Assembly: GCF_000003605.2 (NCBI RefSeq)
Contig: NW_003112483.1
Coordinates: 151,528 to 162,871 of the forward strand
Reading direction: 5' to 3'
Source: Saccoglossus kowalevskii
Lineage: Eukaryota > Hemichordata > Enteropneusta > Harrimaniidae
DNA length: 11,344 nucleotides
Below, piece after piece: positions 1 to 8,900 of the stretch; positions within the stretch are counted from its first letter, which is position 1; each line of letters begins with the position of its first letter. The notes beneath the pieces are model-generated. The model saw only the letters and a program-made list of their open reading frames with translations. It had not been told where the DNA came from and searched no databases. Both the position numbers and the translations under genes were made by a program.

Positions 1-115
1 GGCCCCTAGAACTAAAATGTAATGACACCAGATAAAGATGGTTCTCTTGCCTAGTATACCGCAAATGTACATTGTACCAGCAAAGAAATCCCCCAGATCC
101 AAAAGTTTCCTGCAT

Positions 116-131
116 TTATTACATGTAATAA
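116..131. repeat. 16-bp perfect palindrome TTATTACATGTAATAA
   Basis: The sequence equals its own reverse complement. It resembles a dimeric bZIP-type site, but AT-rich DNA makes short palindromes common. Confidence 0.3.
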
Positions 132-196
132 TTAATATAAATAATAATTCACATTATTAATGATGCAGCTAATCATACTCTGGACTGCAACAGTAC

Positions 197-284
197 CTTT
201 TGGACCAAAATACATATACTCAATAAACTGGCATGTGTTACATCTCGGACGATCACATCGAAAGGAGCCATGGTCGATAATTGC
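197..284 (-). CDS. Weak candidate first coding exon (25 codons)
   Basis: Minus strand: AAATAACAG (AG ending at 285), 13 bases, then ATG at 271-269 in an ACCATGG context, reading MAPFDVIVRDVTHASLLSIC and five more codons to AAAAG|GTACTG (donor at 196), phase 0. The segment is less AT-rich than its flanks. No homology is recognised and no following exon is in the window (it would lie to the left), so it could be chance. Confidence 0.18.
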
Positions 285-411
285 CTGTTATTTTTAGATA
301 AAAATTCACACATTTTCTCGGCTTGGCTTGAAAATTGGTGTCTTGTAAATCCAACATTAACATAGTATACATAGTATGTATACAGTCTTCTGGTTGTTGC
401 ACAGATTTGCA

Positions 412-773
412 TGTAAGTTTACAATCAGAGCCTACCTCTAGTCACAACGATCCATGATTACATGTATGACAGGAAATTTCAACTCACAAATGTCAACTAA
501 TGTAAAGACAATATTGCATTTCATTTGTATGTATCCAGTAAGCTAAATTTTAAAGCCTGTCATGCCAATATAAAGGATTAATTTCGTAAAAAACAGTTTC
601 CGAGATCATGAAACACTGAACAAGCTTCAAACAAAATTTGTGTTTTGGGGAAAATTGCACATATTTTTCAGAAAATATGTAAATTATTCTTACTATGGCA
701 ATTGAAAATCCCTTTCCAATTCACACGAAAAAGCCATTAACAGCCCATAGGTGCACCACAGTGGACAATAGAA
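412..773. other. Non-coding AT-rich stretch
   Basis: No open frame with coding character, repeat or RNA gene was recognised here. Confidence 0.5.
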
Positions 774-905
774 TTACAGTCAAACCTGTGTTAGTGACCA
801 CCTCAAATTAAAAGTTACCTGCCTATAGTGACCACTCTTAGGTAGTCCTAGGGCATAATGTATGAATAACCTGTGTATAAAGACAACATTTCCACTTGGT
901 ATTGT
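774..905. repeat. Dispersed repeat with AGTGACCAC motif
   Basis: ACAGTCAAACCTGTGTTAG, then TGACCACCTC, then ACCTGCCTATAGTGACCACT (817-836), then ACCTGTGTATAAAGACAACA (869-888). The ACCTG units repeat at 784, 817 and 869. CAGTCAAACCTGT plus (G/A)(C/T)GGCCAC-like blocks are a familiar dispersed repeat end in many marine invertebrates (from memory; family not named). Confidence 0.5.
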
Positions 906-1564
906 TCGTAGCTTTATCATTGAATGGTTGCCATTTTGTCAGTATTATGACGCTTTTATTACAGGTTTTTATGGCAGAGATAGTATGCCACATCTCAAAT
1001 TGTAAGCTGGTGACATAGGCTGAACAAATTATATTTTGTGACTGATATGGTACTTTTTTGTCCTCAAATTATTTTTAAAATTTGGGTTTTAAAAAATGTT
1101 AAAAAAATACAATTTTCTCAACATTGTGTTCTATGATATTGTTTTTAAAATGCCGATTTTCAAAAAATACGAGGAAGATTCTCAAACTACGTCTTACAAA
1201 AGAATGCTATTTAATGGTGCCATGGGACAATAGCTCCATTTTTGACAACTTTTATAACATCCAGACAACTTTTGGAGTTTTTAAAATCAAGGTATTAAAA
1301 CAATATTATTATACATCTGTCACCGTAACGCCATGAGTCACAGCATGCCGTAATTTTGTGGTATTTTATGGGGTATTTTCATTCTACCATATTAGGAAAT
1401 GCGAATTCCAAATATGGAATGATTACGCACTCAAGCGTCCTCTAATAATGAAAACAAACATGGCTGCCATCAGGGTTTGACCAGACTCCATACAAAAAAG
1501 TGATTCTGTTCTAAACATTTTGGATTTCGGCTTTCCCATGATGTATCCTTGAAAGGAAAAGATG
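906..1564. other. Non-coding stretch with a short AACATGGCTGCC remnant
   Basis: Only short frames without suitable starts. ACAAACATGGCTGCCATCAG (1455-1474) resembles the AAAATGGCTGCCAG start of the intron 1 repeats (8990), so a fragment of that family may be present. Confidence 0.4.
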
Positions 1565-1716
1565 TATAATAATAATGTCATTACGAGGATATCTTAAAGT
1601 ATGCACTCAGACAGTATGCCGTCGCATCGACCTTCGCTGAGTGTCTGTCAAAACTGCCACTGTACTGTCTTCGTGCATACTTTGAGGTATTCTTGTAATA
1701 ACCTCATATTATTATA
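1565..1716. mobile_element. MITE-like 152-bp imperfect inverted repeat
   Basis: The left arm TATAATAATAATGTCATTAC-GAGGATATCTTAAAGTATGCA (1565-1605) pairs with the right arm ending CATATTATTATA (1716), whose complement reads TATAATAATATGAGGTTATT, ..., CCTCAAAGTATGCA. Pairing goes on inward through GCACTCAGACAGTA against TACTGTCTTCGTGC. The loop is about 45 bases. The arms begin with TATA, as expected for TA-targeting Tc1/mariner-type MITEs, but a clear target duplication is not proven. No ORF inside. Confidence 0.62.
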
Positions 1717-3059
1717 ACCATGTATAAAGGAATGTGAACTTTGTTTCCTTAAAGACAAGGATCACATATAACATCAGAAATACTTTGTATAATCACTACA
1801 GCAGTTATTGCATATATTTAGTTGTTTGCATCTGAACTTGTACAACTCAATGTTCTTGGACCTGTACGACCAAACTTGACCACCATATTCCGTTCAAACA
1901 TAATTGTATTTATTATAAACATTGTATTTATTTTATTAGCAAACAATCAACAAATAAGTTGAATTAAAATTCAACTTCAGTAGAACACATACACACATGT
2001 ATGAATACATAAAACTTTATTTATTAATCAAAATAAATTCATTTTTCATACATTGAAAATATTACACTGATGCTGTATTACAAAAAAAACCCACAAATGG
2101 TCAAATTAAAAAGATAATTTATTTTATGCATTGTGAGTAAAAAACCAAAACTTTATTTTGCTGTTGGTCACTTTCAGACTCACTCAACAAGAATGTGCAT
2201 ATGAAAATAACAATTTAAGTTAGTGGAGTGTAACTTCATTCTGAATATTAAACATTCAACTTGAATGGAATCAATATTTAATTAAGTAAATGCATCTATC
2301 TTACTAAGACTACATGTTTATACTTAATACTAGAGATATAATCAATAATGTACGTAGGGGCATTGTCAATACCTGACAACCATCATTGATGAAAACAAAG
2401 GTCAAAAACTTTCAGAAAACTGTACTTTGGGCTAGTTGTTGAAACAGTACAACAAGACTACCCCTTATATGTGCAACATATCAATTTAGTTGTTCAGGAT
2501 TTCCTCAAAATGTAGATTGTTCGACCACAGCAGCTCACACCGAGCCCATAGATATATGGTACATGGTATAGTGGTACACATCCAAGCAACATAGCAAGTT
2601 GTGTGACATGCATTGTAACTCACCCCTCCCCCCAGAATTACTAATAACTTGCTTAAGACACAAAACTTAAATACATTTTTAATAAGATATTTTCTGAGAG
2701 CTAATTTACATAATAATTGCTACGTTATCATTATCTCGATATACCACCCAGCAAGCCATAACGACTGTTTTTATATACTACAATGCAGTAATGACAAACA
2801 TAATTTAGTATCTTGGTGATACAGAGTATTTTCATACAAAATAACACGTCTTACATTTCATTCTGAAAATTTGTCTTGCAAAGCTCATTTACATTATACT
2901 TTTATTGAGGATCCAAGTAATGTGAACAAATGCATCTTCACAATAAAACACACCAAAAATCAAGTCAAAATCTCTCATAACTGACATTTTATTGTATTTT
3001 ATTACTAACATTTTATTGCTGCCAACCAATGGAAACTATTTCTAAATATAGTACCTACA
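1717..3059. other. AT-rich intergenic DNA without recognised features
   Basis: Scattered A/T runs and short direct repeats, but no coding frame, LINE blocks or structured repeat that I can support. Confidence 0.5.
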
Positions 3060-3425
3060 TGTATATATGTAATATCAAAGCAATTGGACTTGCGTTTTTT
3101 AACAAGAAGTTGAAAATGTCACTTTTTACCAAAAATGACAAAAATATTCACCAAAATTAGAGAATTAAAGATATCATTACAAAATGAACAAATCTGAGAG
3201 AGGACCACATATAGTACCTATATATGCAATATAAAAGCAATTGGACTTGTGGTTTTTAACAAGAAGTCACTAATATCACTTTTTACCAAAAATGACAAAA
3301 ATATTCACCAAAATTAGAGAATTTAAGATATCAACATGAAATGAACAAATCTGAGAGAGGTCTATCCAAGGTACATATACACTAAGTATCAAAGCATTCA
3401 GGCTTGTAGTTTTCAAGAAGAAGTC
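3060..3425 (+). repeat. Tandem ~157-bp monomers (about 2.3 copies)
   Basis: GCAATTGGACTTG at 3080 recurs at 3237, and a diverged GCATTCAGGCTTG is at 3394: exact 157-base steps. Between them both units share ACCAAAAATGACAAAAATAT, CACCAAAATTAGAGAATT, GAACAAATCTGAGAGAGG and AACAAGAAGT. Related, more diverged units are in intron 2 and, inverted, at 10410-10610. Length and microsatellite-adjacent layout recall the ~160-bp core repeats of bivalve pearl/BIV160-type elements (comparison from memory). Confidence 0.8.
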
Positions 3426-3527
3426 GAAAAAGTAAAACATTGACACGGACGACGGACGATGACGACGACGGACAATCACTCATATGATAAGCTCCGCTCG
3501 ACAAAGTCGACAGCGGAGCTAAAAAGT
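3426..3527 (+). mobile_element. GAC-rich simple tract and terminal hairpin of the monomer element
   Basis: After the last monomer comes a GACGAC/GGACGATGACGA tract (3447-3473), then CAATCACTCATATGAT and a hairpin with perfect 9-base arms, AGCTCCGCT (3490-3499) and AGCGGAGCT (3512-3520). An inner CGAC/GTCG pair extends the stem. The inverted copy at 10336-10610 has a decayed version of the same end (TTTTTAGCTCTGTTGTCAT), so this looks like an element terminus. A hairpin near the 3' end would fit a non-autonomous Helitron, but no clear CTRR end is established. Confidence 0.6.
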
Positions 3528-3589
3528 CAATGACTAAGTAGGTGCTGCTGTCTAATAACAAAACTGTTTTTCGGATATTGAACCAAAGG

Positions 3590-4350
3590 AATTGTTAAGT
3601 TATTATTTGACATTTTTATGAATTTATTTTCAGGTGTCAGATTTATAAAGTCAGAGATATCCTTTCAGCTTTGTATAATTATAAACTGGGCATATTATGA
3701 GGAAGTGATGTTCATCTTCAATATCATTTTTATTTTACTATTTGCAGATTCTGTCTCTACTTTTGATTCTGTTGTATCATCTTTTTTCAATTTCTAGACT
3801 GTGATTACTCAGTCTGAATTTAGTTAGTACTTTTCAGTTCTTTATTTTTTAGCTTTATTAAAAAGTTTTCCAAAATAAAAATTATTTTAAAATTTTGTAA
3901 GTCCACAGGTTTGTCTTTGTATTAGTGTTTTGTCTGTTATCATCATTAATTGAGTTAATCCAATGCTTTATAAATACATGTTTTCAAATTTATCATATAT
4001 CTGTGACATTTGTCATTATTCTCAATATCTGATAGTGTTGTATTTGTAGATTTCTGTACTGAGTCAAGTTCATTGTATCACTTACTTTTTACCGTCTTGT
4101 TAATTACCGGTAGGAAGGCTTTCTTAATAATAGGGTTTTGAGATTTGTCTAGGTGGTTGGTATATTTTACTAACTGCTTTTTAATAAATGAATCGATAGG
4201 ATATCTATCCAAAAATTCCCAATTTTGAAGCGTTTTTTGATATGCCGAGGATGAAGCGACAGAAGCGATGTACATCTTCTATAGTAGAGTTGAATGAACT
4301 TTCTTCGGCTAAGAATTGGTCTTATTAGTTTATCAAACAATGATAACAAT
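3590..4350 (-). pseudogene. Decayed non-LTR retrotransposon (LINE) ORF, RT tail plus C-terminal region
   Basis: Minus-strand translation in shifting frames follows the order of a LINE polyprotein end. LSLFDKLIRPIL (near 4345-4320) comes first, then IEDVHRFCRFILGISKNAS. After a stop, DRYPIDSFIKKQLVKYTNHL and NPIIKKAF follow (about 4230-4110). Further down come FRLSNHSLEIE, RDRIC, IEDEHHFLIICPVY (near 3700) and FINLTPENKFIK (near 3610). These blocks are typical of the post-RT region of invertebrate non-LTR elements (the 'R.S.H.L.IE.GRY ... C..C ... EDE.HFL..C..Y' pattern). Several frameshifts and stops break it, and endonuclease and most of RT are absent, so it is a 5'-truncated dead copy. It begins right next to the decayed repeat tail of the DED-SGNH gene, on the same strand. 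Superfamily not assigned. Confidence 0.68.
3841..3859 (-). promoter_or_regulatory. Candidate poly(A) signals for the minus-strand gene
   Basis: Two AATAAA hexamers on the minus strand (TTTATT at 3841-3846 and 3854-3859) are the first canonical ones I see downstream of the stop codon. An ATTAAA lies near 4180. Using 3841-3859 would give a roughly 600-nt 3'UTR running through the LINE relic. In such AT-rich DNA chance hexamers are expected. Confidence 0.25.
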
Positions 4351-4356
4351 AATGAT

Positions 4357-4948
4357 AGCACAAGCTCTGTGAATTTGATTTGTGAGGGTTTCTCTTGGTA
4401 ACATAGTTGGCATAATCTTCTAATTGTTGTATTTGTAGTGACACTGCAATGTTTGTTAATAGCACATGCGAGGGTTCATCAAAGAAACATAGTCGGCATG
4501 ATTTTGTAGATTGTTGTATTTACAGGGGTAGCACAAGCTCTTTGATTTGTGAGGGCTCATCTGGGCAACATAGTCGGCATAATTTTTATACTTGGGGTGA
4601 TACCAGTACTCGGCATAATGTTGTTGATTTTTGTACTTGGGGTGATACCAGTAGTCGGCATAATTTGGTTGATTTTTGTACTTGGGGTGATACCAGTAGT
4701 CAGCATAATTTTGTTGATTTTTATACTTGCAGTGACACCAGTACTCGGCATAATGTTGTTGATTTTTGAACTTGGGGTGATACCAGTAGTCGGCATAATG
4801 TTGTTGATTTTTGTACTTGCGGTGATACTGGTAGTGCAAGCTTTGTGAATTTGAATTGTGAGGACTCATCCAGGCAACACAGTTGGCATAATTTGGTTGA
4901 TTGTTGTATATTCGGTGATAGTGCAAGCTATTTGGATTTGACCTTGCA
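4357..4948 (-). repeat. Longer parent repeat (about 70-90 bp) flanking the 45-bp array, running past the stop codon
   Basis: Copies share GTGAGGxxTCATC-like, GCAACA(T/C)AGT(C/T)GGCATAAT and GATTGTTGTAT blocks. They lie at about 4357-4440, 4459-4528, 4529-4590 and 4836-4910. In protein they encode stretches such as NYANCVAWMSPHNSNSQSL, YADYVAQMSPHKSKSL and HADYVSLMNPR. The lowest copy (4357-4440) lies 3' of the TAA at 4456-4458. It still encodes a matching NYV-PHKSNSQSLCY-like peptide, but in another frame, after a second stop near 4417. It is therefore a decayed, now untranslated, copy. The 45-bp unit looks like a shortened version of this parent that was then amplified. Confidence 0.72.
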
Positions 4949-5913
4949 TTTTGACAGAAATCTTTCTTGATATAGGAGGATTGTGGAAGTTTGTTCAATT
5001 GACGCAATTGTTGTTTAATGTCACGTACTAACATAGCCGTTCCCCTGTAATTCATATGAACACCATCTTCAGCATACAAATTTTCAGAATGTTCAACATA
5101 GATAAAATTATGCTCTAATCTGGCCTCATTAGATAGTAGTAAATTAAATTTGTCTATCTTGTCGTTCATCTGCTTCGCATTCCGTCGTTTTACAACTCCG
5201 GACACTATGATCTGAGCGTTAGGCATATTGCGTTTGGTTATCTCAATTAGTTGAATAAAGTTTGCCAAGGAATCATTGATGGACATACATTCCAAGTCAT
5301 TCTTTCCAAGATGGTATACAACAGTATTTACCATCTTAGATTGAATGTCTCTCATGATTTGACGTGCCTTAGCGATTGTTGCAATATCGAGATGATATGC
5401 AGAATTACGAGGAAACATACGTTTTACTGAGACACCACTTGTAACTGAATCACCAATAAGTAGTATTTCACTGTTTTTGCATCTTGATTGTAGAAAAGAT
5501 TGGGACATCATACTGTTTCTGTGTTTTCTCTGAGAAGCTGTAACGTCTTCATTGACGATGCTAGCTTGTTCAGTTGATACTACATGGTTTGGTTGTAGGC
5601 ATGTTATATTTGTACTGGTGTTATTGTCACTGCTGGAAGGTGATGTATGAGAGTTCTGGTAAGTACATATATGTGACGTATTTGACTCATCTTTATTTTC
5701 CATCAGCATCTTCAGATCTACTTCTCTAAACAAGTTGTCGTGTTTGCTTTCTAGATTTTGGCTTACTTCTTTTACACTGTGAGCCTGGTAACTCTTAACT
5801 TGCGTATCTTCATCTTCAATTTTTGAGGTGATTTCTTGCAACTCATCCATATCTGTTGTTGGATATTTATCATTGTCATTGACATATCTTTCTGTAACCT
5901 CAGGTTTTGTATC
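4456..5913 (-). CDS. Exon 3: acidic linker, SGNH/GDSL hydrolase-like domain, Tyr-rich tandem repeats, stop (residues 219-703)
   Basis: The acceptor is T9-GCTTTCTCCAG|GATAC at 5914/5913, phase 0. Residues 219-365 are acidic and Ser/Thr/Asn-rich. The hydrolase follows: block I ILLIGDSVTSG (Ser374 codon at 5446-5448), block III YHLGKNDL (Gly421, Asn423 at 5299-5301), and block V AEDGVHMNYRG (Asp501, His504 at 5056-5058). No clear block II glycine is seen between blocks I and III. The strand IIVSGVVKRR and the helix ending KFNLLL fit the family. Known: Ser-Asp-His make the triad; Gly/Asn contribute to the oxyanion hole. Spacing is typical of short SGNH domains. The C-terminus (about 545-703) is a Tyr/His/Asn/Lys/Gln-rich repeat tract ending in MCY. 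The frame is open upstream to 6072, but the upstream part lacks a suitable ATG and contains the polypyrimidine tract, so it is read as intron. Confidence 0.78.
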   Translation of the reverse strand, partial: DTKPEVTERYVNDNDKYPTTDMDELQEITSKIEDEDTQVKSYQAHSVKEVSQNLESKHDNLFREVDLKMLMENKDESNTSHICTYQNSHTSPSSSDNNTSTNITCLQPNHVVSTEQASIVNEDVTASQRKHRNSMMSQSFLQSRCKNSEILLIGDSVTSGVSVKRMFPRNSAYHLDIATIAKARQIMRDIQSKMVNTVVYHLGKNDLECMSINDSLANFIQLIEITKRNMPNAQIIVSGVVKRRNAKQMNDKIDKFNLLLSNEARLEHNFIYVEHSENLYAEDGVHMNYRGTAMLVRDIKQQLRQLNKLPQSSYIKKDFCQNARSNPNSLHYHRIYNNQPNYANCVAWMSPHNSNSQSLHYQYHRKYKNQQHYADYWYHPKFKNQQHYAEYWCHCKYKNQQNYADYWYHPKYKNQPNYADYWYHPKYKNQQHYAEYWYHPKYKNYADYVAQMSPHKSKSLCYPCKYNNLQNHADYVSLMNPRMCY

Positions 5914-8900
5914 CTGGAGAAAGCAAAAAAAAATGTGACTATTAAAGTCAAACATAATATTGAAAGTTTTCTCAAAATAATTATTCAGGGAAAAAAGATG
6001 ACACGTACTGTGTGACAACAGGACAAGGATGAGGATGGACAGGACACAGTTGCGGACATTATTTAAAGTCAACTTTCCTGTCGGTGCCTGTTAACAAAAT
6101 CATTCATTTCAAAAAAAATAGGCCAATGGCCTGTTGCTCAACAGCTATTGTACAAAAGATTAGTGCTGTATATGACAAATATCCCAAAAGGCAGTGAGTG
6201 AGACAATAAAACATAATGCTAAAAGTGGAATTTTTAACAAAAATAACAGAAATATTCAATAAAATTAGAATCAAAGAGAGCTTAAAAAGAACTCCAGCAT
6301 GTTGAGAGAATAACATAACATGATATTTGCAATTATCTGAATTCATAATACATGTATATACCAAGTTTTGTTGAAATATGTTGAATGGTTCTTGAAATAG
6401 CACCCAAATAGCTTGAATTTCACTAGATGATATGCAAATTAGTTAATTTGCATAAATTTCCATCAAAAACTAAATATATCTGGAAAGTGCCCCAACACAT
6501 CTATGCACCAAGTTTTATTAAAACATATTAAATGGTTCGCACGATATCACCAAAATAGCCTAAATATTGGTATGTAAATTAGGCAATTTGCATAATTGTC
6601 CACCAAAATCAATCATGTCTATACACATTTAAATATGTTGAGTGGTTATGTTTTCATTACAATCACAATAAACCAATCAAAGAAAACTTAGAACTCCCAT
6701 GTGTTATGCGAGAATGAGAAACAGTTGACAGAACAAATGGGAAACATTACATATCTCCATGTGAGCATATAATTTCAATATGGCATCATTGTATAATCTT
6801 CCCATTTTTGTCCATTTTCTGACAACTGTAGTGCATTAAGGAGAAGGTAATAAAAAAAATCATGAATTTCTGAAATTTTTGATAAATTTGGCCACTTTTA
6901 GTGACTGGGTGAAGTGTCATCCAAGCTACATGTGTACCAAGTATCAAAGAATTTGGACTACTGGTTTTGAAGAACAAGTCAAAAGTACTATTTTTGATGA
7001 AAACCACGCGAGTTAGAGTGCAATCTGACCATCAGTTTCAGAGAAGAAGTCGAAAATAGCATTTTTATCCAAAAATTACCATTTTAAAATATTCGCCAAA
7101 ATTAGAAAATTGAAAATTTCCTTACCAAATTAACAAAACTGATAGAGGACAATCCAAGGCACATGCACTATCAATATCAGTACTGTAGACCATTTAGTGT
7201 CATAGTAGCATAGAAGAAATTTTAGAGTTTTGGGGGGCTAATTTGCGCAATTTTTGGCAGATCGTCTTCTCCTGACAAAATTACCATCTACACTCATCAA
7301 GGCATCCACACACCAAAAATCGAGTCAAACGGTTCGTCGGTTTTTGAGAAGAAGTTGTGCACAGATAGATAGATGGATAGATAGACCTATGGTCCGTTGA
7401 GCCAAAAATGTAACTTAATTTGTTTAGTTCTGATCCATAAAAACAATAATGAGTCCTTCACAGCGAATGGTCTAGATGCAATAATGTGTTACATCATGAA
7501 TTAACTTGATTTGTCTTACGTACGTTTTGGATACTGTTACCATGATAACATCCACTGCAAACTGATGAGCTAGATATCCCTGGTATCTTCTTTCTGTCTG
7601 TTGTACCACTTGCTTGTGTTGAAGAACTTTTATTAACTTCTTCAGTTAATTGTTGAGCTACATATTCAAGTTTTTTCACAGTAGAGAGAAGTGTACTTTT
7701 CTGTGTGTCTGTTATCTCTGAAGATCGGTGTTTTAGTTGGTCAAGTGATGACTTCATATTTGATAAACTACTGGAAAGTTGATCTTGAATACTTTTCTCT
7801 TGTAATTCACCCAATTGCTGTGGTTCTGTAGTCACAGACAAACTGGTGTTGTCACTCTCACCAACTTCCTGAACTGGGGAACCTGACAGAGAAAGTAATA
7901 TAAATATTGAATCTAAGATGATATGAATACATGACAAAGGTTTTCTATGAATCCACCATACCTAAAAGTAAACATAGAACACATTTTCTGAAAATGAAGT
8001 GGGGTTTACATTTATTGGTATACTATATTTCGTAAAAGAAATAAAGATAAAGGTAACAAATGCTTTATTCGAACTGTTCAGAATATTTACATATATAATT
8101 TGGTTACATTCAAGATAAAGGTAACAAAAATACAATAAGGTTTTAATAATAATAAAATATAAAATGAGATAACTGATAAGGTAATAACAATTATTTTGTT
8201 TAAATCCTGTTACAAGATGTTAGGTAGTATGATAATGTGACTATAATATTGTGGTGTTTTGATTTGAGTATAAATTGAAATTGTTCTTTGTTTTCAAATT
8301 TTGTGAATTCACTGTTGTGTTAAATAGCATGTTTCTTTCGTTGTTGAATAATTTACAATTTATCAAATGATACATTTTATCTTCTATTATATGGCAATGA
8401 GTGAAAATGTGTGTACCTTCCTATTTCAATTGCCAGTTTATGACAACTTAATCTGAATTTTGCAATTGGTTTAACATGTTGTCTATATACTCCTCTTGTT
8501 GAAGTGCGTAATGTACGAAATTTGGCATTTTCAATTTTAATATTCCAGTCAATCTTGTATTGTTTTGCGATTTATATTTTCATTTTTATATAATTTTAAA
8601 TTGTGTTCAAGAGTTCTTCTCCATGTCTCTGCTTGCTTATTTTTCTCCATGTTTTTGTCTCCAGTCATAGAATGTTAAGTTACGTTTGTCTATTTTTTGA
8701 GGTATAAAAAGTTGTTTATTGCCGAGCTGTAGACTTTAGTGATGTCTGTCTCAAGTTTAAACAAGCGATGCGTGGCACAGTCCTTGTTAGTTATCAAATT
8801 TAAGATATATAGTTTTGTTTATAATAATATAGTTGGAATATAACCATGTCAGAAGTATGAAACCAGAAGCTGATGCTTGATTATGATGACCTTTTTAACA

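Larger units (their letters stand above)
5914..7523 (-). other. Intron 2
   Basis: Bounded by the donor GTACGTAAG (7523) and the acceptor GCTTTCTCCAG (5914). It holds a possible cassette exon (6009-6087), a GGCCAATGGCC-bearing repeat, two ~147-bp related copies with an octamer palindrome, further monomer-family copies and a GATA microsatellite. The remaining sequence is AT-rich without other recognisable signals. Confidence 0.65.

Noticed and set aside
4078-4361. Two short overlapping minus-strand frames as small genes
   Set aside because: They are consecutive pieces of one broken LINE ORF in different frames.
4357-4835. Direct repeats as a CRISPR array
   Set aside because: Units are contiguous with no unique spacers, coding, and in a eukaryotic context.
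4449-4848. Plus-strand and second minus-strand open frames over the minisatellite
   Set aside because: The 45-bp unit has no stops in several frames, so these are shadows of the true coding repeat.
4456-4949. Tyr/Lys repeat as a secreted mussel-foot-like adhesive protein
   Set aside because: Composition is superficially similar, but there is no signal peptide and the protein starts with a DED and has an SGNH domain, which point to an intracellular role.
5914-6072. Upstream extension of the exon 3 frame (signal-peptide-like hydrophobic start) as a separate 538-aa protein
   Set aside because: It begins at TTG, not ATG, and runs through a T9 polypyrimidine tract and a strong CAG acceptor; the phase-matched junction with exon 2 explains the frame better.
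7883-7937. Intronic N-terminal extension of exon 2 (hydrophobic, with Met) as an alternative start with signal peptide
   Set aside because: It crosses the polypyrimidine tract and acceptor; the junction with exon 1 is perfect in phase.
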